In this document: in pieces, positions 1 to 13,115 of the stretch | Layout: each line of letters starts with the position of its first letter | Position numbering within the stretch: position 1 is the first letter of the stretch | Assembly (NCBI GenBank): GCA_050084985.1 | Contig: JBITNC010000001.1 | Location: forward strand, 117,366,001 to 117,430,000 | Direction: 5' to 3' | DNA from: Nageia nagi | Taxonomy: Eukaryota; Pinophyta | DNA length: 64,000 nucleotides | The notes under the pieces: model-generated | Told to the model about the DNA's origin: nothing | Seen by the model: only the letters and a program-made list of their open reading frames with translations | Databases searched by the model: none | Position numbers and translations under genes: made by a program

Positions 1-2395
1 CTTACCTTCCATGCGTACAACTAACATGTCCATCATTCTATGTATTGCACTAACTAGAGCTTAAGTGAATCAACAAGGGCTTAGCCTCTATGTTGTACAT
101 GATTAAAGGAGTCAAAAAGCCCATCTCATTTCCTTGGATTTTCAACCAACAAACTATGTCCACCTTGCACAAGTAATCACCTATGGTTCCACTTTTGAAT
201 TGTTTCCAATCCATGACTCTAGTAAGTAACCATTTTTTTGGCTAAAGCACATTCCCAGGATGCTTGCTCAACCTTGGAACGTCTTGAACACACAAGCCTA
301 ATAAAGAATCCAACACATGGAAGTTTACACAATATGGATACCCATTCACCAAAGATTATCATGCCTCAAACATGCCTTGCCTAATCCATGCCCAATCCAT
401 GAATCTAGCACCCATTTTAGTCATGTGATTGTGAGCATTGTCATTATGAATACTTGGCATCTCGATTTCACTAAGGAAACCATTCTTTCCATGTGTGATC
501 CATTTACCCTTTCAGCTTTTTAACTTCTAGGATCATGTTCATGACTACCTTAATGGTGAATCTATGGTAACACACAAAGGGTAACATTCACCAATGCCCA
601 CTATAGTGCATTGACCTAGGAGGGAGGGGTCGATAAGAACCACCAACTAGCCACATACAAAGGAAGGCCTTAGAGATGCACCATCTTGTTAGAAGCACCT
701 TGAGAAATGATCACCCTAATCTAGAGATATGGTTCTAATTGACCACCATATACACAAGCACATGCACACAATGGTGATAACATTGCTTTGTCCCCATAAA
801 ACTATATGACTACATCTAATATAGATTATTTATCCACTAGCCTTCATGCTTCTAGGGTGAGCAAGGGGTTTCTAATTATCAAACACCATAGTACCATGTT
901 CTTGGAAAAGAAATGACCCATTTATCCACTCAGGTAACTCAACAACCCCATGTACATTCGTACTAGGTAAGTTGGGAGCACAGAACCATCTCACATAAAC
1001 TGATCTAGCCACTAGGTTTCCTTATGGGATTTTGCCAACAACATGACTAGTAACCAACTTCACCAACCATTTCACACACAGCTCAACTAGATGCACCTCA
1101 TAAGGAATGCCCATAATATGCCACAAAGTACAATCCCATGTAGCTCGGTCTTAAGGTAACATTGCTAGCTCTAAGTACATCAATAGGTTTCATCCCTTTA
1201 GAATATTTGCTAACACACCATGATAACTAGGTCGTAGTATTCCATGTCACACTTGGCACTCCACTCTCTGTTCCCTTTGTTGATCCTTCGACATAACCAA
1301 GTTTCCCCTAGGCACACTAACGAGTTCCCAAGATATGAAGTTTGAGATTTCCTTACCACTAGTGGCACTCTACTTGTTGACTCATGTGCTTTACTATTAC
1401 CAACAAAACCTATCTCATACATATATCAAGGTATTTCACCTTGGCATCAACATTTCCATTATGGTCTCCAATGAGTCAACTAGGATGTCCCTGAACTAGC
1501 TATGGTCATCTGACCAAGTTGACCATGGTTTCTCCCAAACCTTTCTTGGCATCCATCAAGTTAACCATAGTTCATCTAAGGCATCATCATGAAAAACAAA
1601 ACACATACCTATTGTGAAATAAAATTAATACCTATCAAAGAGGTTTTAGCATCAAAGGGACCAACCCATACTTTAAATAAAGGAATAATTGGGGATCACT
1701 TGACACCTATTTGGTTTGTTCATTACTACCCTAAGATGACATGAATTGGACCCCTAAATAATATTCCACCTCATACTCCATGGACAAGGCTAGCAACAAC
1801 CTAATAGGAATGCCTAACCAACCATTGGGTACTCCCATATTTGCCTAGCCTGTATGGTATGAGCTTGACATGGTCTGATTGAACTACCCCACCTTAGGCA
1901 CTGAGGCATGGGAATCACCCCTTCAATGCACACTCTTTGAGCTTTGAGATGTGGATCATGATACTATGGCTATTAGTATCCCATTATGTTCATCATACCC
2001 TGGTTAGCCATGGATGCACATCGACCTACCTAGCCTCTACTGCCCATTGGAACTCACCTTTTCATATTATCATCCACTTTAAACTAGTGGTGACTTGACA
2101 CCAGGTAAGCTAGGAAGATGCACATCCATGTGCTCCTTAGATCCAACATATTGTATTTGAGTACATATGTAGAATTCTTAAGGATTTTATTTGGAACATG
2201 GTAGCCAAATGCCATATCTGATAAAATGATTGAACCACATAAGGTATCCTAGATAGTCAAGATAGGAAAAATTCTTCAATGCCAAGGACTCAACCTTAAT
2301 CGATTACCATCTAAACTATCTCATAAAACTTATTTTTCTAACCACTAGTAGCATCGGTTAACATAAGGGTCTGTGGTCATGCTCTTTCCTTTTGC
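1..2395. repeat. Block A, copy 1 (partial 2.58-kb repeat unit)
   Basis: This is a moderately GC-richer repeat whose sequence recurs at 11,245-13,115, 16,388-19,375, 26,985-31,440 and 60,744-64,000. Landmarks in order are CCTTCCATGCG near the start, GGAGGGAGGGGTCGATAAG near 610, and GACACCAGGTAAGC near 2,100. In longer blocks the order wraps around after about 2.58 kb, so the unit is arranged head to tail. Short open frames exist on both strands (plus 317-523, minus 1,210-1,422) and recur in other copies. None matches a family I recognise, and stops break them between copies. The window starts inside the block. The right edge joins block B at CTTTCCTTTTG, a junction shared with copy 2 at about 19,380. 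Confidence 0.8.
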
Positions 2396-2870
2396 CACAC
2401 ATTAATGAGGTTAATCGAGCATCATCCATATCCAGGTTAATCAAATGAATCTTAGACTACACATAACTACCACATGTTAGTCAATATATGAGGTTAATCA
2501 AATGTTGGTTAATCTTGCATAATCGAAAGGTATTTAGATCAAACTAATTGAAATGTTAATCAAATGATGCTTAGACTACACATCATTACCACATGTTAGT
2601 CGATATCAAGGGTTAATCAAATGTTTGTTAATCTTGCATAATCAAAAAGTGTTTAGACCAAACTAATTGAATGACATTTCTAGAAAGGTTAATTGAACAT
2701 TGTTAATGAAGTTTGATTAATCCAAGATGGGCATGGGGGATGCATGTCATGATAGGCATGACCTGATGATCCATGCACATGAAGGGTTAAATGAAATGCG
2801 TTTAGTCATTGATAATTGAAGTTCGTATAACCCCATGGCATGGCTTGTTGGGTCATGTATACATATTGAT
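2396..2870. repeat. Block B, copy 1 (TTAATC-rich, ~118-bp sub-repeats)
   Basis: The block is dense in GGTTAATC and TTAATCGA-like words. Two sub-repeats of about 118 bp follow one another, each running from a CTTAGACTACACAT word through CCACATGTTAGTC and GGTTAATCTTGCATAATC to TTTAGA-CAAACTAATTGA. A 3' part contains CCAAGATGGGCATG and CATGGCATGGCTTGTTGG. Other copies lie at 19,376-19,870, 41,791-42,260 and 47,376-47,890. No coding potential is visible. Confidence 0.75.
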
Positions 2871-3909
2871 GGAACAATGTGTTAAAATACAAGAGAAATT
2901 TTGAAAGCTAAATAACCGATGTCTTTTGTAAATATTATTTTGTGAAGACCATTTTAATAAATATGCTATTTGTTAAGACTATTTTAATAATTTTCCCTTA
3001 AATTAATGAAAAATCAATCTATATAAAGTAATTTTCATATAGCTACCAATGCTTGGTTTAGTTATAATAGGAGCTGATAGGCTATGTGAAATGAAACCCA
3101 TGCTGAAATTATATAGAGACAAGTTATGGGATGGAAACCCACACCACCATTGATGCTTTTGCCCAAATTTCCACCACTATGTTCTACTTGCTTCATTAGC
3201 ATGCCCCAAATAGTGACCTTCCAAACAACACAAATGAACAACCCCAACACTAGGGAAGAGCACCTTGTACTTGGTGCATTTTAGGGTTATTATATATGAT
3301 GATAATGATTCAAAACTTTTTAGTTACAAGAACATAAATAGATGAGTAAGAAATTATGAAAAATTTAAAGGGAGTCAACATTATTAAATCAAATTTTAAG
3401 AATCAACTTTATTAAGATAAATTTCAAGAATTGTAAAGTCGAAATGCATAACTACTCTATCGTCTCCCTAGTATTCATGAAGTATTCCATTCAACCCCTA
3501 CATAAGTAGCTTAGAAGAAGTCAAATGTGTAGTAGCCGGATGATGTGGATATGACCATTCATAATGTATTCCAAAATCTCAAAATTCATGATAATTCACA
3601 ATGTACCCAACTTCAAAGGAACTCTCAACCTTCCCTAAATAGATAGTACATATTTCTTTTCAATGAAAGGAAGTTTATGTTGTACAAAATTTTCAAAAAG
3701 GTGATGTTAGATTCAAGTTGCTCTTCCTCATATAATTCACTATTTTTTATTGTGTGGAGAAGGTATCTGATCTATACTGTAAATTAAAAGTGGTCGAGTG
3801 GAAAACCTTTGCTTATTCTAATACATTGAATACCTATCATCTTGCAATTTTAAAACTCCTTGAGCTCTTTATTTTAGTGTATTGTTAGAAACTTGTTCGA
3901 ACTTGGATG
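2871..3909. repeat. Block G, copy 1
   Basis: This AT-rich block of about 1 kb also occurs at 19,871-20,786 and 47,891-48,701. It contains words such as TTTTAATAATTTTCCCTTAAATTAATG and TAGGGTTATTATATATGATGA. A minus-strand frame at 3,062-3,250 is not kept open in the other copies, so I do not call it a gene. The sequence at about 3,806-3,835 is the uninterrupted version of the site that holds the copia element at 48,702. It reads CCTTTGCTTATTCTAATA here, against CCTTTG, element, GCATATTCTAATA there. Confidence 0.7.
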
Positions 3910-5986
3910 TGTTGAACTATGTGTTACACTGAGGGGGGGTGAATCAATGTCTTTAACTTTAAAACTTCAAACCTAAAAACTTTAAATAGTGCAATTGAAA
4001 GATAAAACTAAATATAGCAAACACATAAGAAAATATCACATAACATAATATATAACAAGGTTCACCAATGTGGCTACATCCCTGAATAAGATTGCTTAGA
4101 ATCTAATCCAAATCTAGCCATTATAAAGCACCAACTTTACACATAATTTACCAGCACCAACTAGAAGGAGCACCAACCCTTAAGTTCTACAACACCAACT
4201 ACAAGGAGCACCAACTCCTCTTACCAAGCACCCACTTGACAAATTCAATAAGATATGATGAAGGATTAATAACCAATTACCTAAGACCCAGAATGATCTA
4301 GCTCAAAATACTTCTACACACAACCACAAATTGAATCTATATTTTTAATATTTCCTTCTCATTCCAAAAAATCACCATACTCTTTTGTAGCTTCAACCCT
4401 TTTATTCATACTCACTCACTCTTCAAACCTATCAGTTGAAAAACCCCAAAACGGAATAAGAAACTATTCTTGAAACCATTGGAAGAACTATCATTATTCA
4501 AATTAAGAAAATATTTCACATTTTGATTCAAAATTGATATGATTTCTCACACATATTTAAAACTCTCAACACTTGTAGAACTATAAAGAAATCATTCATT
4601 GTAGACACATCTATTACTCACACATACTTCACACATAGCTCAAAATCATACTACAATACCAATACACAAACCCAAAAAAATTCAAATATTATAGAATTTG
4701 TTCATGATAATACATCGATTGCACTTAGAATGCATGTTCCAATTCCATATGACACAAAATGGTATTTTTATTTCTACATAGATCATCAATCATCTCTAAA
4801 AGCCTACATTTATATTTTATATCACTAAGACTCTCCAAACTCAATTAAGAGTGTAATATATTTTAATAAGAAATAAAAACATATACTCAAAAATCATAAT
4901 AAGCATTTTGTCAAACATTTCATTGCCAAACTAGGCTCAACAATTAGCCAAAATTTATGTCTTGTCATTTCATCAAACACTTATTAGGCACCCTTGTTCA
5001 TTAACTTCTAGACCTCGGATTGAGATGAACCAAAAACCAAAGTTATGAGATTTTTCATGCTGATTGTATATCTACAACCAAAAATCAAATATCTCAAATC
5101 AAACTCATGGAATTCCTCTTTTTCTTTGCTATCCCAAAAGTGCATCAAACTACAAAAAGTTACTAAGTGGCATTTTGTAACCTATACCATTTTTGCATTG
5201 ATTGCCTCCTTGATCTAAAATTTGGACCACATATATTAAATATATCCAACTACACTTTGTCAAAATTTGAAGCTCTAACTCCTCATATTTTGCTCACAAC
5301 ACTTCTCGCAAAGTGGTCTTCGATAAAGATTTCACTGGTATTTTGTCAAATAATTCACATGCTTAGTTTTGTGCAAATTATAGATTCTCATACTTCAAGA
5401 TCTCAAATCAAGATGATTAAAAAGACAAAGTTGCTCATCTCAACTATTTCCATGACTTGGCCAAAATTTATTTTCAAAACTATAAAAAATTACAAAGTGG
5501 CATTTTGCAGCTTATACCATTTCTTCCTTGGTCATCATCTTACTATGCAATTTGGACCACATATTATTGGTATAAATTACTATATAAGATTTAAATTTCC
5601 ATCTCTGAATCAACACCATTTGCTTGTAATTTAACTTGCACAGAGCCAATTTCACCCAAATTTTTGACTGTTCAAAAATCTGTAAGTGTGCCCAAAAAAG
5701 AACCAACATGAAATTTGACCATTCCAATGCTGCACACAAGTTTGTTATCAATCCAACAACTTATTCAAGCCATCTCTGGTTGTCTTTCACCTTCCATTTG
5801 CATTTTGGCCCTCTTGACAACTTTTGGTACCTTATGATAACTTTGGTCCCTTTATTATTTTTGCGTCCGATAACTTTGCAAATCTTGTTGATATCATTTC
5901 TTTGACACATGCAACTATGTGAACCATATGCACACTGATGTCATCGTGTTGACAATTATAAAAACACCACTACATCGTACTCAATA
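3910..5986 (+). mobile_element. Solo LTR, ~2.08 kb, with 5-bp target duplication
   Basis: The element begins TGTTGAACTATG, has a G-run (GAGGGGGGGTGAATCA) near its start and ends TACTCAATA. The ends fit the TG...CA rule, with the final C mutated to T. It is bounded by GGATG at 3,905-3,909 and 5,987-5,991. The paralogous sequence at 55,198-55,202 has a single GGATG with the flanks joined, which fixes both ends. There is no primer-binding site, gag or pol, so I call it a solo LTR left by LTR-LTR recombination. A non-autonomous element of the same length is possible but less likely. A plus-strand frame at 5,167-5,634 spans an internal duplication and resembles no known protein. Confidence 0.82.
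5146..5600 (+). repeat. Internal direct duplication in the solo LTR
   Basis: Two segments about 337 bp apart match. The first (from about 5,150) has AAGTGGCATTTTGTAACC followed by TTTGGACCACATAT. The second (from about 5,487) has AAGTGGCATTTTGCAGC and again TTTGGACCACATAT. They are clearly diverged, so the duplication is old and probably belongs to the LTR family. Confidence 0.65.
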
Positions 5987-6287
5987 GGATGAAATTAGAT
6001 ATGGTTTACGATTTTAAAGATGGAAGAATATGGCTTAGCAAAGAAACCGACTAGATGAAGCTTGGATTCCCAGTATGCCTTTGAATTTCTACTTGCTTTG
6101 AAATTTTTTGCACACTCCATCAAATAAACTGCATTATAATTACCAAAGCATTTTATCTGAAGGAAATGGAATTTAATTATCCAAGAGAGTAAGTGGAGAT
6201 TAGGTAAGCTGAAGTGATAAATGGTCAGATTGGTATCTGACTCTCAGAGGATTTTGTGTTATGAATTGAGAAGTATAATCACAAGTA
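5987..6287. repeat. Host flank between solo LTR and D element, copy 1
   Basis: This short host segment matches 55,198-55,502 (ATGAAATTAGATATGG, then GGATTTTGTGTTATGAATTG), and its end matches 42,261-42,327. It ends ATAATCACAAGTA, the target of the D element. Nothing coding is seen. Confidence 0.7.
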
Positions 6288-6758
6288 TGTTGGGTGTGGA
6301 GAATGATAAGAGTTTAGCTAAGGGAACTTATTGTTAAGTCATTTAATGCATGGGTTTAGTTGACATGAATCTTCAATTCCTAGATGGATATACATTCCAG
6401 TAGTTGCACGATTGAGGATGAAAATTCTTATATATAGAATTTGTGTAATGAAAAATATAGTTTGAAATGAGTGCATTCTATTTTGAGGGTTTGAGAGGAG
6501 AGAAAATGTATGAGAGGAATTCATTATGTTTTCATTGAGGAAGGATTGTAGCTTTGCTATAGGATTGGATCCCAACCATTGAAGGAAGATACAAAGAGTG
6601 AAATTCTTTAGGGGATGTAGCCCATATATTGGGTGAACCTCTTACATGCTTGTGTTATCTGTATTTCTCTATGTGAATTCTATTTTGTTTCTCTTCTATA
6701 GCTAGAAATCTGAATATTTGCTCCAAAGACTATTTTATTTAATTGGTAAAAACTAACA
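6288..6758 (+). mobile_element. Solo LTR of gag-only element D (copy 1)
   Basis: This 471-bp LTR starts TGTTGGGTGTGG and ends AAAAACTAACA. It is flanked by perfect AAGTA duplications at 6,283-6,287 and 6,759-6,763. It is homologous to the LTRs of the complete element at 42,328-44,645. Like the 5' LTRs of the other copies, it lacks the roughly 14-bp ATGAATCTATTTT insertion seen in the 3' LTRs at 22,215 and 44,156. The internal gag region is gone, as expected after LTR-LTR recombination. Confidence 0.88.
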
Positions 6759-9040
6759 AAGTAGAAATATAATCATAATTATAGATACCTAGTTATATGT
6801 TTTATTTTGAAGTTTACAAATATAAGTAAACTTATATTTAGACTTCACATATTTAATCACTTAACATATATTTATTGACTGTTTGATCTATTGAACATGA
6901 CTTTGAATTAGATTTTGAATATCCTATATCTAGTTGTAATATCTTTTTTCTATAGGTGATATATTTTTGCATATTTGAATTGGGTGAATTCAAATATACC
7001 TTACTTACATTGAAAGGTAATTCATTTGGGATAATTTGAAACATACCATTAGGACCTTGCAACATATCTATATCTAGGATTTTTATTTATATATGTACTC
7101 CATCTTCTTTCATTCATCCATATTAGAATTGCATGTAGATTTACTTAAACATAATTTATACTTATTTAAAATTATAATTGTTTATTATTTAAATGTAATC
7201 AAATACTTTTAAAACATCAAAGCTTCTTTAATTGAAGAATTCTATCTTTAACTATTTTGTATTTTTGATATGAATTCTATTATCTTCATAAGTTCAACAT
7301 AAATTACTCTTATTTTTTTAAAACTTTGTTAAATTAAAACCTTTTATCATATATTAAGAGAAAGTAGATATTCTATCATCCATATCAATTTTTTTTTAAT
7401 ATTTAAAAGAAACCCTCGTAATTCAAGTTTCTTAATATTATCCTCAGAGTAAATATGAAATGGAACAAAAACAAAGTGAAATTATAGTAAAGCTATAGCA
7501 AGCTGGTGACTAGTAAGACAATTTCAAAACCAAAGAATATTACGAATATATTTTGATTTAGTTGCACACCATCATTCCCAACGAGTCAATTATACAGCTT
7601 TGATTTTGATTTTGAACTTTGTGTTTTTAATTCATTCCCATATTATGCAATGGAATTGCATTTTTTTTTTCATGTAGAAGCATTTTTATTGGCTTAAAAG
7701 ACGACTCTTGTTACATATAAATCACGTGATACGGCAAGGGAGTTGAATGTTTATGTTTATATTAATTTATTCATGCTCATGAAAAGAATAGGAGAGGCTT
7801 AAGGCAAAGGATAAGAAGGAATGAATTATAGAAATGTATTATGTGAAAATTTGTTAAAGGATTTTTTTTGGTTAGATTTTTTTTCCTTTATTACTTTATA
7901 ATTTGATAAAATTTAAGGTAATTTGATTTAGAGTATGTATTATATTTTTAAAAGAAATGATATTAAAAAAAAATGAATTATTTTTAATAGATATATGAAT
8001 ATCGTCCTTTGTAAAATTAGTTTTTCATTCTCTTAAATTTTATGCTTCTTTTATCTTTAGTAATTTGCAGAATAGTAATTGGAATTTGATGTGTAGCAGT
8101 TTCTTGATAATTATCAAACCACATCAAATAAATATTAAAATGAAGATTGCTTTGAATGAAGGATCATATTATATAATAAACCAATTCATTGTTATAGTTA
8201 AAATTCAAGTTGTATGTCAAAGATAATATGATGATGATGAAATATGGATCTTTAAATATGCTTTTATGTAGTCATTGACAAATGTATTTAATGATATGAA
8301 TCAAGGATTAGATATTAAGGGATGAGAATTACATTCAAGCCCATAAGATGATTTTAGTCTCATACAATATTCTTAATGATCTAGAGAATAAAAAAATTAA
8401 TAGATGGATTAATATGAAAAATCAAGTGATAAATACCATCAAGTAACATTAACTAAAGAAGAGGATGATAAAATGGTACTTTCAATATTTAAGGATTCTA
8501 TACATATTAAAATAATAATAAATTAGTTTGAAAACATTTAGGATATTTATGTAAAGGTAATATTAATGAATCTTATTATTCTAAATATACAATAGTGGTT
8601 TTTAAAATTACATTATTGGATTTTAGATTTGTAATTTAGGTCTCCTTATTACTATAAATTATCAAAGATCAAATAAATATGATCGCAAAAAAGTATATTT
8701 GAAATGCTATAAGCTTATTTTATGTTTGACTCTCTCAATATATGATCAAAACCACTTAATCTCAAATTTTGGTCTTAGAAAATAATAAAAATATAATACA
8801 AGTGCTAATAACATATAAGAAGAAATATAAATAGATAATGAACTAATTTGTATGAAAAAATATTTTTAAATAAGATAAACTAGGTGTGGAGAACTCAAAT
8901 GTATGTAATATAAATATATGTCAGCCAAATTTTAATAATTCAATTAAAAATAATAATATTTGGTTAAAAAGAAAATAAAAAAGAAAAATAAAAATCTAGC
9001 TTAGATATCTTACATTTAAGTCAGAAAATACTGAGAGATG
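6759..9040. repeat. Block X, copy 1 (AT-rich)
   Basis: This very AT-rich block starts AAGTAGAAATATAATC and contains CTTAACATATATTTATTGA, a CATGCAATGGAATTGCAT word, and near 7,675 GTAGAAGCATTTTTATTGGC followed by GGGAGTTGAATGTTTATG. Other copies are at 22,678-25,900, 44,646-46,186 and 57,357-59,545. A short frame starting MKI-LNEGSYYIINQ near 8,142 has in-frame stops here but is open at 24,252 and 25,018. The minus frame at 6,853-7,065 lies in the part that is also duplicated as X'. No recognised protein. Confidence 0.75.
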
Positions 9041-10093
9041 CAGCGTGAATGCAAGAAGTTGGGTCCACTTCAAGGGGAAGTGGAGAAAATTTGTTAAATA
9101 AAAACTCAAAGTCAAAACAATCAAGATCCTGATTTTAATAAAATTAAAACCAAGATCCCGATTTAGGTTCCCGATATTTAAAGTAAAAAAAGTACAAATA
9201 TCTAAGTTGAGATCCCAATTTTAATTCATTAATATCAAGATCCTAATATTTCAATCTACAGTTTTGCCTTAGATTTAGGGTCAAAAATGTGGCTTCGTTA
9301 ACCAACATTTAGCCTTGGACCTGCAAGTATTGTTCATGGTAAGTTTAATGGAAAATCTCAACTTCATGCATACATTTTATGGAGTTTTTGATAGAATTAT
9401 TTTATGAAATTAAAACCCATTATAGATTAAAGAGTGTAGATTTCAAATATATAATTTGTTTTACAATTGGATAAAGTTTATATTTTTTAATTATTTTTTA
9501 GTAAATGTGGTCCATATGCTTGAAATATGAGGGTCTCGTATTTTCTTAATAATTTTTATTTTTGATGGAGTTTTGAAAAACAAATTATACAAGGACAAGC
9601 TTCATAGAATTCTTTATAAGAATAAAAAAATTTGAAAAAGGATTAAGTTTAGATCAAATTATGGTGAATAGACACGAGTACTTTTTGAAACCACAAACAT
9701 GCTCGGTACAAAATTAATAAAAAAACTATTTATTCAAAAATTATAGAAAAATATGCAAAACAAGCTCTAATGTGTTAGGTATATTTTCCTAAAATGATTT
9801 TAAAAAATACCTTGATTTTAGTTAAATTATGGTGAATGGACACGTGTATGGTATGGTCTATTTTTTTTTTTTTTAAAGTGATTTTTTTCATCCTATCGAA
9901 TTTTAAATTCTATGATCTGGGTATTGGAAAACATTATATATTTATAAATTAGACTCTTATGACTACATTTTCACCTTAGTGATCTTTTTCATGATTCTAT
10001 GTCTAATTGCTTCAATTTTAGAGATCAATCATACCCAAACTTGAAAATCAAGAAAAACACTTCCACTTTTTGGCCTTAAAGTGCACCCACTCG
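9041..10093. mobile_element. TIR DNA element, ~1.05 kb, copy 1 (right end damaged)
   Basis: The left end (9,043-9,078) reads GTGAATGCAAGAAGTTGGGT followed by CCACTTCAAGG. The right end of the second copy (15,193-15,223), reverse-complemented, reads GAGTGGGTGCAAGAAGTTGG then GTGCACTTTAAG. This is an imperfect terminal inverted repeat of about 30 bp. In copy 1 the right TIR has lost about 14 bp between two CACCCA words. The paralogous sites near 25,913 and 59,548 (GAGATGTCAA-TCTTGAGG) lack the element. No transposase is encoded, so it is a non-autonomous element. I cannot place its superfamily because the target duplication is unclear. Confidence 0.68.
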
Positions 10094-11244
10094 ACATCTA
10101 TCTTGAATATATTGATACCTCTTGACATTTTTAGATATATATCTAAGATATCTAAGCTAATTATTGTAGTAAAGAAAGATATCGTGTTATAATCTTCTAT
10201 TATCTATTTATCATGTTATGTTTCATATTTATTTGAAATTTATTAAGTTCTTTAAACTGATTTGAGTGGATTCAACATGATCATTTTTCAAGAAGTTTGA
10301 CTAAGAGTGTTGTAATAAATTTCTTCCATTAGGTAAACATCATATATATTAATTAGGATTGATCATCTTATATTTGACAACAAGTATTAGTGAACCCTCA
10401 TATGTCCCTTTCTTATTTAAAGGGATCTAAGGCTTTATTAGAGGCTTACATCTATTCTTTATTTTACTCTTTTTACATCCAATTATAGTTCAACTTCTGT
10501 CTATTTCAATGGGGCAAAAGTAGAAACTTAATTATATATTTTATTTTAGATTTTATAAATATATAGAAATTTAAATTTAGATTTTATATATTTATTTACT
10601 TAACATATATTTATTCATTATTTGATCTGTTGAACATGAATTTGAATTAAATTTTGAATATCCTAGACCTATTTTTAACATCTTCTTTGTATGGGTGATT
10701 AACATGATTTTGTATAGTTCAGTTGGGTAAATTAAAATGTACCCTATGTACATTGAAAGGTACTTCATTTGGGATCTTTTAAGAAATATCATTAGTATGT
10801 TGCACCATATCTAAGATTGTTTATCTTGATTTACTTTCCATTTTGTTACATTCATCTAAGTTAGAATTGCATTTAGATTTATTTAAACATAATTTAGATT
10901 TATTTAAAATTATATATTTTTTTATTATTTAAATTTAATCAAGTCCTTTTAAAACTTCAAAGCTTCTCTAATTGCAGAATCATATCTTTAACTATTTTAC
11001 ATTATTTTTAAAATGAGCAAACTTTATATTAAAAATATTGCATTTTTTATATAACTTTATGCATTCAACATAAATTATTCTTGCTTAAATATTATATCTT
11101 TAAAAAATTTATTAAATTAAAAAATATTTAGCATATATTAAAAGAAAATAGATATCCTATCATCAATATCAATTGTTTTTCTTCAAAAGAAACCCTCATA
11201 ATCCAATTTTCTTAACATTATCCATAAAGTAAAATTAAAAGCCC
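10094..11244. repeat. Linker E plus block X', copy 1
   Basis: The first ~450 bp (E) has TTTAGATATATATCTAAGAT, TGATTTGAGTGGATTCAACA and AATGGGGCAAAAGTAGAAAC. From about 10,525 it turns into X', a diverged second copy of the start of X: CTTAACATATATTTATTCAT, then CATTGAAAGGTACTTCATTT. X' is interrupted at 11,244 by block A after GTAAAATTAAAAG. The same junction occurs at about 16,387 and 60,743. The minus frame at 10,592-10,792 recurs at 15,742 and 60,099 but is just a stop-poor stretch. Confidence 0.72.
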
Positions 11245-13115
11245 ACCATTTCTATCATACCTTAGTGAGCCCTAAACTTACATCAGCTTGCTTGGCCTCT
11301 ATTGCCCATTAGAAATCACCCTATCATATTCTTCCCCACTTTAAACTGGTGGTGACCCGACACCAGGTAAGCTAGGAATATGCATGTCCATGTGCTCCTT
11401 GTATCCAGCATACCATGTTCAAATACGTGCATAAAAGTCCTAAGGGTTTTTCTGGTACCATGGCATCCAAATGCCATATCTGGTAGAAAGATTGACCCAC
11501 ACACAAGGCATCCCAGATAGTCAAGATAGCTAGACTTCTTCAATGCCAAGGACTCAAAAACTATCTAAACTATCTCATAAACCAATTTTTCTAACCAATA
11601 GCAGCATTGGTTAACACAAGGTTCCATGGTCACACTCTTTCCTTTTTCCACTAATCTCATCCATCCATATTCTTTACACTATGACCCATTTTTCCATCCA
11701 TAATTGGTACTAAAACTAGTTAACAAGGCTTCATGAAGACATTGCTTAAGTCAATAGTTTAGGCACTACCCAACTCAAGCCAAACTTACCTTGAAATAAC
11801 ACTCTTGCCTTCCATGCGTATGACTAATGAATTGGTCATTATGTATCGTTCACTAAACAAAGCTTACATGAATCAACACAAGCTCAGCCTCTATGTTTTA
11901 CATGACCAAAGGCATCAACAAACCCATCTCATTTACTTGGATTTTCAACCAACGAACTGTGTCCACCTAGCATAAGAAATCACCCATGGTTCCACTTTTG
12001 AGCTGGGTCCAATCCATGACTTTAGCAACCATTGTTCTGGCTAAGACACGTTCCCATGATGCCTTCTTAACCTTGGAACATATTAAATATACAAGCATAA
12101 TGATGGATCCAACACATGCAAGTTTACACAATATGGAGACCCGTTCACCTAAGATTATCATACCTCAAATGTGACCTACCTAAGCCATGCCCAATCCATG
12201 AATCTAGCACCAATTCTAGTTACGTGATTTTTAGCATCATCATTACAACTACTTGGCATCTCATTTTCACTAAGGCAACCATTCCTTCCATCAGTGATTC
12301 ATTTACCCTTTAGAATTTTCAACTTCTAGATTCGTGTTCATCACTACTTTTTCAATAAATCTTTAACAACATGCAAAGGGTAACATTCACCATTATCCAT
12401 TATAGTGTATTGACCTAGGAGGGAGGGGTCGATAAGAGCCACCAAACAACCACATACAAAGGAAGGCCCTAGAGATGCACCATCCCATTAGGAGCACCTT
12501 GAGAAATGATCATAGTAATCCAGAGCTATGGTTCAAATCAACCACCATATACATAAGCACGTGCAAACCATGGTGATAACATTATTTTGGCCAAACAAAC
12601 CTATATGACTATGTCTCATATAGATAGTTTACATCATTGTTTCCCTCCTAATGGATCTACGCTCACCACTTAGCCACTATCCTTCATTCTTCCAAGCTAA
12701 CCAAGGGTTTCTGATGATCAAGAAAAATAGTTATATTCTTGGAAAACCAATGACACATTTATCCACTCAAGTAGCACAACACCCCTACCATGTAGGTATG
12801 TACCATGCAAGTTGGGACCATGGAACCATCTCGCACAAATCAATCTAGCCATTGGTCCTCCATATGGGATCCACCCAACCATATGAGTAGTAACTAGCTT
12901 CATCAACCATTTCACACATCACTTGACTAGAGGCACCTCACAAGGAGTGCTCATAGTACCCCATAAAGTACAATCACATGTAGCTCACTCTTAAGGCAAC
13001 ATTGCTAGCTCCAAATCCTTAATAGGTTTCATCCCTTCAAAATATTTCCTAGCACAACATGATAACTAGTGTCACTCTGCTCGTTGATTCATGTGCTCGA
13101 CTATTACCAACAAAC
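11245..13115. repeat. Block A, copy 2 (partial unit, first half of a tandem duplication)
   Basis: It starts at the phase CCCACCATTTCTATCATACC and runs about 1.87 kb to CTATTACCAACAAACCTATC, where it is cut by D-element LTR sequence. It aligns closely with 16,388-18,405. The minus-strand frame at 11,316-11,549 (DYLGCLVCGSI and LDTRSTWTCIF) is conserved at 29,217-29,450 and 19,074-19,295. The plus frame at 12,116-12,313 recurs at 317, 27,445, 30,030 and 61,657. Conservation on both strands argues that neither is selected as coding. Confidence 0.8.
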
